64,000 bases of DNA from Nocardia rhizosphaerihabitans (GTDB taxonomy: Bacteria > Actinomycetota > Actinomycetes > Mycobacteriales > Mycobacteriaceae): positions 372,001 to 436,000 of the forward strand of contig NZ_BMNE01000001.1 of assembly GCF_014646295.1 (NCBI RefSeq), given 5' to 3'. This document shows, one piece after another, positions 51,659 to 59,737 of the stretch; position 1 is the first letter of the stretch, and every line of letters begins with the position of its first letter. The notes beneath the pieces were generated by a model, which saw nothing but the letters and a program-made list of their open reading frames with translations, did not search any database and was not told the origin of the DNA. A program made the position numbers and the translations under genes.

Positions 51659-52036
51659 GTGACCAACTCATCCGGAGACGCGTATCCACTCACGGACACG
51701 ATGACCACCACGACGGCGGTACACGACGGCGTCACGGTGCTGACGGTGACCGGCGAGGTCGACCTGGCGACCGCACCCGCGCTCGATGCCACGATCGAGG
51801 CCATCCTGGCCGACAAACCGGCAACGCTGGTGATCGACCTGACCGCGGTCGGGTTCCTGGCCTCGGCGGGCATGGCGACCCTGGTCGCCGCGCATCAGCG
51901 GGCAGGCCAGACGACAGCGATCGCGATCGTCGCCGACGGGCCTGCCACCAGCCGTCAGCTGAAGATGACGAGCCTGGACCAGGTGTTCGCCATGCACACC
52001 ACGCTGGCCGCCGCCTTGGCGTCGTTCACGTCCTGA
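51659..52036 (+). CDS. STAS-domain anti-sigma-factor antagonist
   Basis: This 125-residue protein is a single STAS domain (VTVLTVTGEVDLATAPALDA, LVIDLTAVGFLASAGMATLV). The serine in FLASAGM sits where RsbV/SpoIIAA-type antagonists are phosphorylated. It could be a target of RsbW-type kinases, perhaps the kinase domain at the end of the RsbU-like protein encoded at 4714; that link is speculative. GTG 51659 is the annotated start; ATG 51701 would shorten the protein by 14 residues. Confidence 0.85.
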   Translation: MTNSSGDAYPLTDTMTTTTAVHDGVTVLTVTGEVDLATAPALDATIEAILADKPATLVIDLTAVGFLASAGMATLVAAHQRAGQTTAIAIVADGPATSRQLKMTSLDQVFAMHTTLAAALASFTS

Positions 52037-52045
52037 CCCCAGAAG

Positions 52046-52087
52046 AACGCGCCGCCGCCCGGAGAGTTCTCCGGGCGGCGGCGCGTT
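52046..52087. terminator. Perfect 20-bp stem, bidirectional terminator
   Basis: The arms at 52046-52065 and 52068-52087 (AACGCGCC...CGGAGA and its exact reverse complement) are separated by only two bases. It lies between the convergent STAS and luciferase-like genes, 9 bases after the STAS stop and 12 bases before the other gene's stop. Confidence 0.8.
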
Positions 52088-52099
52088 GTCGTCGGCAGG

Positions 52100-53137
52100 T
52101 CAGCAGAGCGCGCGCAGCTGCTCGATCAGCTTGACCCGGCCCGCGGCGTTCTCGGCGAGCGGCGTGACGTTCAGCGTGGTGACGCCCGCCTCGGCCATGG
52201 CCGCGATGCGGTCCTTGACGAAGCCCTCCGGGCCGATCAGCGACACGTCGCGGACCAGGTCGTCGGGCACGGCCTGCGCGGCGGCCTGCTTGTCACCGGC
52301 CAGGTACAGCTCCTGGATGCGGTCGGCGGCCTCGCCGTAGCCGTACTTGGTGGCCAGCGTGTGATAGAAGTTCTTGCCCTTGGCGCCCATGCCGCCGATG
52401 TAGAGCGCAAGGTGCGGCTTCACGAAGTCCAGCAGCGGGGTGACGTTCTCGCCGATCGCGAGCGGCGGGCCGGCGAAGATCTCGAGCTCGCCCAGCGACG
52501 GGTCGCGCTTGGCCTTGCCCGCGGCCAGCGCGTCGCCCCAGACATCCTTGGCCTTCTCGGGCAGGAAGAAGATCGGCTGCCAGCCCTCGGCGAGCTCGGC
52601 GGCCAGCTCGACGTTCTTCGGGCCGAGCGCGGCGAGCAGCACCGGAATGCGTTCGCGCACGGGGTGATTGATCAGTTTGAGCTCTTTACCCAGCCCGGTG
52701 CCGCGGTCGGCGGGCAGCGGGATCTGGTAGTACTTGCCCTGGTAGTTGAGCTTCTCGCGGCGCCAGACCTTCCGGCAGATCTCGACGAGCTCGCGGGTGC
52801 GGCCGATCGGGGCGTCGTAGGGCACGCCGTGGAAGCCCTCGATGACCTGCGGGCCGGACGCGCCGATACCGAGGATGAAGCGGCCGTCGGAGACGAAGTC
52901 GAGGCCAGCCGCGGTCATCGCGGTGAGGCTGGGGGTACGGGTGTAGAGCTGCAGGATGCCCGAGGCCAGCTGCACCCGCTCGGTGCGGGCGGCCAGGAAG
53001 CCCAGGGCGCTGACCGCGTCGAACGAGTACGCCTCCGGCACGAAGACGATGTCGAGGCCGGCCCGTTCCAGGTCGGCGACCTCGGCCGCGACCTCCTTGA
53101 AGCCGCCCGAGTAGTTGATGCTCAATCCGATCCGCAT
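52100..53137 (-). CDS. Luciferase-like (LLM) F420-dependent-type oxidoreductase
   Basis: This 345-residue TIM-barrel protein of the bacterial luciferase family begins MRIGLSINYSGGFKEVAAEV. It has the actinobacterial F420-type pattern (TERVQLASGILQLYTRTPSL, FILGIGASGPQVIEGFHGVP, PVLLAALGPKNVELAAELAE). Substrates of this subgroup are mostly unknown. ATG 53137 is chosen because it gives the conventional N-terminus; the frame extends to 53254. It is divergent from the cyclodeaminase-family gene. Confidence 0.85.
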   Translation of the reverse strand: MRIGLSINYSGGFKEVAAEVADLERAGLDIVFVPEAYSFDAVSALGFLAARTERVQLASGILQLYTRTPSLTAMTAAGLDFVSDGRFILGIGASGPQVIEGFHGVPYDAPIGRTRELVEICRKVWRREKLNYQGKYYQIPLPADRGTGLGKELKLINHPVRERIPVLLAALGPKNVELAAELAEGWQPIFFLPEKAKDVWGDALAAGKAKRDPSLGELEIFAGPPLAIGENVTPLLDFVKPHLALYIGGMGAKGKNFYHTLATKYGYGEAADRIQELYLAGDKQAAAQAVPDDLVRDVSLIGPEGFVKDRIAAMAEAGVTTLNVTPLAENAAGRVKLIEQLRALC

Positions 53138-53288
53138 GACACCCAACATAGCCCCGGCGCACACAGCGACCCCGACCGGTCGGTCTGTCGACGCAGGTGC
53201 TGGTCGGGCGGGGTGTTCCGGTCGCCACGCGGTAGCGTTAAAGGCGAGTACCACCGCAGTTCTCGCCGCATCGAAAGGTCACCACGTC

Positions 53289-53948
53289 GTGTCGCAGCCC
53301 ACCGCCTCGCCGCAGCAGATCGCCCCTTCGTTCGGGTCGGTGACCCTGGAGCACTATCTGTCGGAGCTGGGCGCCAAGGTGCCCGCACCGGGCGGCGGGG
53401 CCGTGGCTGCCCTGCACGCGGCCCAGGCCGCGGCGCTGGTCGCGATGGTCGCGCGCTACACCACCCGCGCCAAGGATGCCGTGCACCGGCCGATCGTCGA
53501 CCGGATCATCGAGGCCGCCGATGCCGCCCAGGCGCGGTCGCTGGCGCTGGCCGATGCCGACGCCGCCGCGTTCACCGCCGTCGGCGCCGCCTACAAGCTG
53601 CCCAAGGACACCGACGACGAGATCGCCGCTCGCACCGAGGCGATCAATGCCGCGCTCGTCGAGGCGGCGCGGGTGCCCGCCGCGGTGGTCGACGAGGCCG
53701 ACGAGATCCTGTCGCTGGCCGCCGAACTCCTGCCGATCGGTAATCCCAACGTGGTCACCGACATCGGCGCCGCCGCCGATGCCGCCCGCGCGGCGGCCAT
53801 GAGCTCGCAGCTCAATATCGAGATCAATGTCGGCTCGCTGCCCGCGGCGCTGGGCGACGCGTTCGCCGCGGCCCTGCTGCGCGTCGACACGATCGCCGCC
53901 CGGGCCGATGCCCTGCACGCCGATGTCCTGCACGCGGTACGCAGCTGA
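53289..53948 (+). CDS. Cyclodeaminase/cyclohydrolase-family protein (FTCD_C, FchA-like)
   Basis: This 219-residue all-helical protein of the formiminotransferase-cyclodeaminase C-terminal family has the conserved LSELGAKVPAPGGGAVAALH at the N-terminus and IGNPNVVTDIGAAADAARAA later. Stand-alone members include methenyl-THF cyclohydrolase FchA and formimino-THF cyclodeaminase. No formiminotransferase gene is in the window. The nearby FolD paralogue has lost its catalytic lysine, so a cyclohydrolase role that complements it is attractive, though unproven. GTG 53289 has AAAGG about 10 bases ahead. Confidence 0.8.
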   Translation: MSQPTASPQQIAPSFGSVTLEHYLSELGAKVPAPGGGAVAALHAAQAAALVAMVARYTTRAKDAVHRPIVDRIIEAADAAQARSLALADADAAAFTAVGAAYKLPKDTDDEIAARTEAINAALVEAARVPAAVVDEADEILSLAAELLPIGNPNVVTDIGAAADAARAAAMSSQLNIEINVGSLPAALGDAFAAALLRVDTIAARADALHADVLHAVRS

Positions 53949-54107
53949 ACGACGTCGATCCGGGAACGATTTCCCGAGTTCCGCACCAGCGCAAACACAA
54001 GACGACACACCGTAAGACCTGTCGGCCGTTACCACTTCGATAGGTCTAGTTGATCATGGCGGCCTAGACTTGGAATCCGCCTACGAGTGACTGAAGGGGT
54101 GGCGTTT

Positions 54108-54860
54108 ATGAGAAACGCACTTCGTTTCCTGTTCGTCGCGGCCATGGCGGCCCTGCTGGCCGCATTCTGGTCCGGTTCCGCATCGGCGGCTCTGATCAGC
54201 GGAACTCCGACCGCGACGGTCACCGCGATATCACCGGCGAACGGACAGGTCGTCGGCGTCGCCGCGCCGGTCACGTTCACCTTCGCGGCGCCGGTCGCCG
54301 ACCGCGCGAGCGCCGAACGCGCCGCCGCGATCCGGTCCACCGACGCGCTGCCCGGCACCTTCGCCTGGGTCGACGACACCCAGTTGCGCTGGACACCTAC
54401 CGGCACGCTGCCCGCGAGCTCACCGATCTCGGTGCAATTCGGCAACCAGCGCACCGAGTTCCAGACCAACCAGGGTGTCTACGCCGAAGCGAACCTGTCG
54501 TCGCACCGGTTCATCGTCAGCATGGGCGGACAGGTCGTCCGCGACATGCCCGCGTCCATGGGCAAGCCCGGTTTCGAAACGCCGACGGGCAATTTCACGG
54601 TGCTGGAGAAGTTCCGGTCGGTGGTCTTCGACTCGCGCACCATCGGCATCCCACTCGACGACCCCGAGGGCTACATCATCGACGGCGAGTGGGCCGAAAG
54701 GCTCACCTGGGGTGGCGTATTCGTGCACTCCGCACCGTGGTCGGTGGACTCGCAGGGCTATGCCAACGTGAGCCACGGATGCATCAATCTCGCCCCCGGC
54801 GACGCGGCCTGGTACTACGAAAATGTCGGCATCGGTGACCCGGTCTACATTCACTGGTGA
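54108..54860 (+). CDS. L,D-transpeptidase with signal peptide and Ig-like domain
   Basis: This 250-residue exported protein has an N-terminal signal peptide (MRNALRFLFVAAMAALLAAF, then an SASA cleavage region near residue 28). An Ig-like domain (about 35-115) precedes the YkuD catalytic domain with HSAPWSVDSQGYANVSHGCI, where the SHGC cysteine is the nucleophile. It makes 3-3 peptidoglycan cross-links in mycolata cell walls. Mycobacterial enzymes usually have two Ig-like domains; one is seen here. ATG 54108 follows AAGGGG; GTG 54087 would spoil the signal peptide. Confidence 0.9.
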   Translation: MRNALRFLFVAAMAALLAAFWSGSASAALISGTPTATVTAISPANGQVVGVAAPVTFTFAAPVADRASAERAAAIRSTDALPGTFAWVDDTQLRWTPTGTLPASSPISVQFGNQRTEFQTNQGVYAEANLSSHRFIVSMGGQVVRDMPASMGKPGFETPTGNFTVLEKFRSVVFDSRTIGIPLDDPEGYIIDGEWAERLTWGGVFVHSAPWSVDSQGYANVSHGCINLAPGDAAWYYENVGIGDPVYIHW

Positions 54861-54970
54861 GTAATTCCCTCGTGGCATTCGGCGTTCCCACCGTCAGCGC
54901 AGTATCGTGCCCGTAACGAAATCGTTGCGGGACGGAACCTGACGGCGACTCCCCTGATGAAGGTGGGGCG

Positions 54971-56044
54971 ATGGATCGACCGGATGCACACAGACCGACC
55001 GGGGCTCGACAGCACGACCCCGGTTCGGCCGGTGATCCGTTCACTGCTGCCACGCCGTGGCGGCCCGGTCGTGACCGGGGGGCGCCGCGGCCGCGCAGGC
55101 TGACCGAAACGTCTGGTCCGCAGCCGGTGACCGGCCCGCGGCACCGGATCGAGGGGCCTGCGACCCCGGCGGGCATTCCGGTGATCTCCCTGTCCGCGGC
55201 GCACGCGCCGGAGCGGACCGGGCAGTTCGCTGCCGTGCACAGTCTCGCCCCGGCGGACAATTACGCCACCGATCGGCTGCCCATCGTCGGCGGACCTTTC
55301 GATCCTGGTGCGCGCCACGCACTTCCGGATCCGCCGCAGGCGAGACCCGAACCCGACAACGGGCCGACCACCGACAAACTGCCGATCCTGGCCCCCGCGC
55401 CCGAAGGCACCTGGGTGGACTGGGTCACGGCCGACCAGGAACCGCGGCCGACACCCGACTATTCCGGTGACGACGAGGTCTTCGCGCGGATGATCGACCG
55501 TGCCCGGCGCAAGCGACGCCCGCCGCGCTGGGCGGCGCCGCTGGCCGCCTCGGTAGCCGGCGCGCTGCTGATCGGCGGCGGCTACTACCAATTGCGCGGT
55601 CCCGCACCGGAATCCGCGGCCGCGAGCACCGTGCTCGAGCCCGCACCAGCGAGTGCGGCTCCGGTCGCCGGTGACTGTCCCCCCGAACAGGTCGGCAGCA
55701 AGATCCAGGGCAACGGTCCCGGCGGCACCGAGAACGGCGTCGCGGCCATCCTCGCGTTCCAGCACGCGTATTACGTTGCGCGCTCCGGCGATCAGGCCCG
55801 GACACTCGTATCCGGCGATGCGGCACTGCCGTCCGGCGCGGAGATCCAGGCAGGCATCGACACCATCCCGGTGGGCACCACCCACTGCCTGTCGATCACG
55901 CCTTCGGCGTTCGCCGGACAGTACTTCGTGGTGATCACCGAGTTCCGGCCCGACTCGGCGCCGATCATCTACAACCCGCAGCTGGTCGGCACCGCCAAGG
56001 TCGGCGGGAAGACATTGATCACCTCGATCGGGCCGGTGCGCTAG
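54971..56044 (+). CDS. Single-pass membrane protein with long disordered cytoplasmic part, unknown function
   Basis: In this 357-residue protein, residues 1-175 are Pro/Arg/Gly-rich and probably disordered. A basic stretch, ARRKRRPPRW, precedes one membrane helix (about 186-205, APLAASVAGALLIGGGYYQL). A compact extracytoplasmic domain of about 130 residues follows, with two cysteines (DCPPEQVG and THCLSITPS) likely to form a disulfide. The outer domain resembles uncharacterised Nocardia/Rhodococcus proteins with a low-molecular-weight antigen-like fold. I do not recognise a named family. It lies 110 bases after the L,D-transpeptidase gene. Confidence 0.7.
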   Translation: MDRPDAHRPTGARQHDPGSAGDPFTAATPWRPGRDRGAPRPRRLTETSGPQPVTGPRHRIEGPATPAGIPVISLSAAHAPERTGQFAAVHSLAPADNYATDRLPIVGGPFDPGARHALPDPPQARPEPDNGPTTDKLPILAPAPEGTWVDWVTADQEPRPTPDYSGDDEVFARMIDRARRKRRPPRWAAPLAASVAGALLIGGGYYQLRGPAPESAAASTVLEPAPASAAPVAGDCPPEQVGSKIQGNGPGGTENGVAAILAFQHAYYVARSGDQARTLVSGDAALPSGAEIQAGIDTIPVGTTHCLSITPSAFAGQYFVVITEFRPDSAPIIYNPQLVGTAKVGGKTLITSIGPVR

Positions 56045-56072
56045 ACCCGATCGAGGCCGACTCGAAACCTGC

Positions 56073-56924
56073 TCAGGCGCGGGCCTTCTCGGCCGCCACG
56101 ACCACGTGGCGCATCAGCAGCGCGGTGGTCACCGGGCCGACGCCGCCGGGGACGGGGCTCAGCGCCGCCGCCTTGCCGTCGACCGAAGCCGCGTCCACGT
56201 CGCCGACGATGCCACCGTCGGCGGCCTCGTTGGTGCCGACGTCGATCACGACGGCGCCGTCACCGATGTGCTTGCCGGTGACCAGCCCGATCCGGCCCGC
56301 GGCGGCGACGACGATGTCGGCGGGGGTGGTGACCGCGGCCAGGTCGGCGGTGCGCGAGTGCGCGACGGTGACGGTGGCGTTCTCGGCCAGCAGCAGCTGG
56401 GCCAGGGGCTTGCCGACGATGTTGGAGCGGCCGACGACGGTCACCAGGCGGCCCTGCAGCGCGATGCCGTGATGCTTCAGCAACTCGACCACGGCCTCGG
56501 AGGTGGCGGGAACGAAGCCGTCCAGGCCGGAGGCGAGCAGGCCGAGGGACAGCGGGCTGACGCCGTCGACGTCCTTGCTCGCCGCGATCGCCGAGCTCAC
56601 GTCGTCGAGGCTGACGCCTGCGGGCAGCGGGGTCTGCAGCATGATCGCGTCGGTGGCGGGGTCGGCGCTGCGCGCGGTCAGCTCGGCGCGGATCGTCTCC
56701 GCGCTCGCGTCGGCGCCGAGATCGATGCGCTCGCACGCGATCCCGAGCCGTTCGGCGGCCTTGCGCAGGGAGCTCACGTACCAGGCGCTGGCCGGGTCGT
56801 CGTTGGCCACGATCAGCGCCAGCGTCGGCGCGGTGCCCGCGGCGGTGAGCGCGGCTGCGCGCTCCTTCGTGTCGGCGTTGATGGCGGCGGCGAGTTCCTT
56901 GCCGGTCAGCGAAGCGGTATCCAC
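56073..56924 (-). CDS. folD: FolD-family methylene-THF dehydrogenase paralogue lacking the catalytic lysine
   Basis: This 283-residue protein has the full FolD fold: LQTPLPAGVS, KDVDGVSPLSLG, the NADP-binding VVGRSNIVGKPLAQLL and PVPGGVGPVTTALLM. The YxxxK active-site motif reads Y49-V-S-S-L53, so the lysine required for cyclohydrolase activity is leucine. The usual DGFHP and PCTP segments are DGVSP and PATS. Loss of this lysine in studied enzymes abolishes cyclohydrolase but can leave dehydrogenase activity. Either this is a dehydrogenase-only paralogue, possibly served by the FchA-like protein at 53289, or it has a new substrate. A canonical FolD may exist elsewhere in the genome. Confidence 0.85.
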   Translation of the reverse strand: MDTASLTGKELAAAINADTKERAAALTAAGTAPTLALIVANDDPASAWYVSSLRKAAERLGIACERIDLGADASAETIRAELTARSADPATDAIMLQTPLPAGVSLDDVSSAIAASKDVDGVSPLSLGLLASGLDGFVPATSEAVVELLKHHGIALQGRLVTVVGRSNIVGKPLAQLLLAENATVTVAHSRTADLAAVTTPADIVVAAAGRIGLVTGKHIGDGAVVIDVGTNEAADGGIVGDVDAASVDGKAAALSPVPGGVGPVTTALLMRHVVVAAEKARA

Positions 56925-57095
56925 GGTGGGTCAGCTTATCCGCCGTTACCCCCTGCGCGGTCCACCGGGCGGCGACGCGCGGAACGTCGTCGGGATCCGG
57001 GGTGCCCGCCGCACGCGGTCGTAGGGTGTCGGCAGCTCTGCCAGCAGCTTTACCAGCACGTGCCGAAACCGTTCGCGGGAAGGGTGTCGACTGTC

Positions 57096-57968
57096 GTGAA
57101 GATCTCGAGGCATTGGAAACAGGTGGCTGCCGCGGTCGCCGCGGTCGCCGCGGTCACGAGCGCCACCATCGGCCCCGCCGCGGCCGAAGCGGACGTGACC
57201 GCGCTCTACAACTCCGCGCAGCGGCATTTCACCGACGGTGACGATGCCGCGGGCCGCGCCGACCTGCGCGCCCTCATCGCCGCCGACCCGAACGACGCCG
57301 ACGCCCTCGCGCTGCAGGCCATCTGGTCGCACTACGCGGGCGACCACGCCGGGGTCGGCGAGGCGATGGCCCGGCTCGGCGCGGTCGACGCCGGCATGGC
57401 CGCGGGCACCGCCAACGTGCTGCGCGCGGTCACCGCGGCGGCGTCGACGCTGCCCAACCCGCTGCCGGCGCTGGTCGGTCCGCAGACCGGGATCGTGGTC
57501 CTCGGCTACGGGCTGCTGCCCGACGGCGCGCTGCGGCCGGAGCTGGAGAACCGGCTCACCGCGGCCTGGGTCCAGGCCGTCGCGGCGCCGCTCTCGCCGG
57601 TGATCGTCACCGGCGGCAATCCGCAGAACGGGATCTCCGAGGCGGAGGCGATGCGGCACTGGCTGGTCGGGCGTGGTCTGCCGAGCGCGCGGATCTACGT
57701 GGAGGACCGGGCGGGGTCGACGGTGCAGAACGCGCTGTTCAGCTCCCGCATGCTGCGTGAACTCGGCGCGACCGGTGCCGTGGTGGTGACCTCGCCGAAC
57801 CACATCCGGCGCGCGGTAGCCGACTTCATCGTGGCCGGTACGCATGTCGTCGGGGCGATGACCTCGCTCGAACAGCTGGTCTCGGAGCTGCCGCCGCCTG
57901 CCAGGGCCGCGCAGCGCGGGATCTACCTGGACGCCACCCGCACGTTCCAGCTCGACAGCGCACGCTGA
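57096..57968 (+). CDS. Exported YdcF/ElyC-family (DUF218) protein
   Basis: This 290-residue protein starts with a signal-peptide-like segment (VKISRHWKQVAAAVAAVAAV, ending near AAAEA). A short helical repeat region (about 35-105) precedes the DUF218 domain (from about 125, IVVLGYGLLPDGALRPELEN, VIVTGGNPQNGISEAEAM, VEDRAGSTVQNALFSS). Members act in envelope or vancomycin-sensitivity processes with no settled reaction. GTG 57096 is taken because GGGAAGGG lies about 11 bases ahead and it gives a clean signal peptide. GTG 57084 is possible. Confidence 0.8.
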   Translation: MKISRHWKQVAAAVAAVAAVTSATIGPAAAEADVTALYNSAQRHFTDGDDAAGRADLRALIAADPNDADALALQAIWSHYAGDHAGVGEAMARLGAVDAGMAAGTANVLRAVTAAASTLPNPLPALVGPQTGIVVLGYGLLPDGALRPELENRLTAAWVQAVAAPLSPVIVTGGNPQNGISEAEAMRHWLVGRGLPSARIYVEDRAGSTVQNALFSSRMLRELGATGAVVVTSPNHIRRAVADFIVAGTHVVGAMTSLEQLVSELPPPARAAQRGIYLDATRTFQLDSAR

Positions 57969-58001
57969 TAAATCGGTTGTCCGCTCAGGGACAATCGCTG
58001 C

Positions 58002-58805
58002 ATGAGTGTTTCCGACCCCGCCGACGTGATCGTCGCGCTGCGTGCCGCAGGGTGTGTCTTCGCCGAGGACGAGGCCGCCCTGTTGCTGGCGGCCGCCGCC
58101 GGGGACGCGGCCCGCCTCGACGCGCTCGTCGCACAGCGTGTCGCGGGGACACCTCTGGAATATCTGCTCGGCTGGGTCGAATTCCGCGGGGTACGGGTCG
58201 GCGTGCGGCCCGGCGTTTTCGTACCGCGGCAGCGCACCGCGTTCCTGGTCGAGCAGGCGGTGGCCGGGGTCGCGCCGGGGACGGCCCAGGCATGCGTGGT
58301 CGATCTGTGTTGTGGCTGTGGGGCGCTCGGGTTGACCGCGGCCACCGAACTCACCGCCCGCGGCTGCGCTGTGGAGCTGGTCGCCGCCGATATCGATCCG
58401 GTGGCCGTCGCCTGCGCGCGGGAGAATCTGGCGCCGTTGAGCGCGCCGGTGTTCGGTGGTGATCTGTTCGACGCGCTGCCCGGCGATCTGCGGGGGCGCA
58501 TCGATGTGCTGCTGGCGAATACGCCGTATGTACCGAGCGAGCGGGTCGCCGATATGCCGCCGGAGGCGCGCGAGCACGAACCGCTCGTTGCACTCGACGG
58601 CGGCGCGGACGGGCTCGACGTGTTCCGGCGGGTCGCCGAGGGCGCGGCGAGCTGGCTGGCGCCGGGCGGGACGGTGCTGGTGGAAACCTCGACGGGACAG
58701 GTCGACACGGCGTGTGCGGTGCTCGCCGAGCGTGGTCTCGTGCCGCGGGTCGAGCACTCCGAGGAGTACTACGCCACCGTCGTCCTCGGTATCCGCTCGA
58801 GGTAG
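58002..58805 (+). CDS. PrmC/HemK-related protein-(glutamine-N5) methyltransferase
   Basis: This 267-residue SAM-dependent methyltransferase has the SAM motif VVDLCCGCGALGLT and the glutamine-methylating motif written NTPYVPS instead of NPPY. The N-terminal helical domain is short and ends LEYLLGWVEFRG. This form is known as the PrmC-related subgroup found beside the true prmC in actinobacteria. Its protein substrate is not established. ATG 58002 gives MSVSDPADV. The SAM pocket has two cysteines (CCGCG), which is unusual but seen in the subgroup. Confidence 0.82.
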   Translation: MSVSDPADVIVALRAAGCVFAEDEAALLLAAAAGDAARLDALVAQRVAGTPLEYLLGWVEFRGVRVGVRPGVFVPRQRTAFLVEQAVAGVAPGTAQACVVDLCCGCGALGLTAATELTARGCAVELVAADIDPVAVACARENLAPLSAPVFGGDLFDALPGDLRGRIDVLLANTPYVPSERVADMPPEAREHEPLVALDGGADGLDVFRRVAEGAASWLAPGGTVLVETSTGQVDTACAVLAERGLVPRVEHSEEYYATVVLGIRSR

Positions 58806-58819
58806 CGGAACGACGATGT

Positions 58820-58856
58820 CCCCGCCGACAACCGCATCCGCGGCCGGTCGACGGGG
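58820..58856. terminator. Terminator candidate between convergent genes
   Basis: CCCCGCCGAC (58820-58829) pairs with GTCGACGGGG (58847-58856) with one mismatch. It lies between the methyltransferase stop and the end of the SDR gene. Confidence 0.4.
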
Positions 58857-58874
58857 GCATCCCCCACCCGGTGC

Positions 58875-59702
58875 CTACTTGCGTCCGGTGAACTGATCCA
58901 TCGAGTGGTACACGCCCACCGCGTTGAGGTAGAAGTCGCGCACCTTGATCGGCAGCAGACCCGTCAGCGCGCGGTTCATCCGCGAGGTCCACGGCAGTAC
59001 CACCAGGGCGCCACCGTTCTTCATCTCCCGCCACGAGGTCTCGACGACCTCGTTCTGCTCGAGCATCGGCGTGAACAGGATGCCCTTGGCGCCGTCGAAC
59101 ATGCCGGTGTTGATGTAGGTCGGGCAGACGGTGGTGAACTTGACGTGGTCGTGGCCCGCCTGCTCGAGCTCCAGGCGCACCGAGTCCGACCAGCCCAGCG
59201 CCGCCCACTTCGACGCCGCGTAGACGGCCATGCGCGGGTTGGCGACCAGACCGGCCGAGGACGCGATGTTGAGCACCCGCGCCTGTCCGGCACCGGCGAC
59301 CATGCCCGGCAGGAACTCCAGGGCGATGTACATCGGGGCCAGCGAGTTGATCGCCATGGTCATGTCGATGTCAGCGCGGTTCTCGGTTTCCCAGAAGTAG
59401 GTGTTACCGCGCACGATTCCGGCGTTGTTGACCAGGATGTCGATCCCGCCGATCTCGTTGCGCACCGCGTCGGCGGTCTCGCGGATCGAGTCCTGCGAGG
59501 ACACGTCGACGACGTAGGAGTGCACCTTGCCGCCCTGGGCGGTCAGCTGCGCCGCGGTCTCGCGCAGGGCGATCTCGTTGACGTCCCACAGCACCACCGC
59601 GTCGGCGCCCTCGCGGACCGCCGTCTCGGCGAACAACTTGCCAAGGCCCATGGCGGCGCCGGTGACCAGCACCCGCTTGCCCGCGACCGTCTCCAGTTTC
59701 AT
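58875..59702 (-). CDS. Short-chain dehydrogenase/reductase
   Basis: This 275-residue classical SDR has the NAD(P)-binding VLVTGAAMGLGK (about 11-22), LVNNAGIVRG, and the catalytic Ser/Tyr/Lys in NIASSAGLVANPRMAVYAAS followed by KW. The C-terminal part (NRALTGLLPIKVRDFYLNAV) is hydrophobic and may touch the membrane, as in retinol-type SDRs. It follows the aldehyde dehydrogenase gene by 35 bases and is presumably cotranscribed, so an alcohol to aldehyde to acid conversion of a lipophilic substrate is plausible. Confidence 0.88.
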   Translation of the reverse strand: MKLETVAGKRVLVTGAAMGLGKLFAETAVREGADAVVLWDVNEIALRETAAQLTAQGGKVHSYVVDVSSQDSIRETADAVRNEIGGIDILVNNAGIVRGNTYFWETENRADIDMTMAINSLAPMYIALEFLPGMVAGAGQARVLNIASSAGLVANPRMAVYAASKWAALGWSDSVRLELEQAGHDHVKFTTVCPTYINTGMFDGAKGILFTPMLEQNEVVETSWREMKNGGALVVLPWTSRMNRALTGLLPIKVRDFYLNAVGVYHSMDQFTGRK

Positions 59703-59737
59703 GTAATGCCTACCCCTGCTTCGTTTCCTGCTTGCCG

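Noticed and set aside
54851..55885. 344-codon open frame on the minus strand opposite the unknown membrane protein
   Set aside because: The plus-strand frame at 54971-56044 has the better protein character (basic flank, one clean membrane helix, paired cysteines). The minus-strand frame reads as Arg/Gly-rich mirror sequence.
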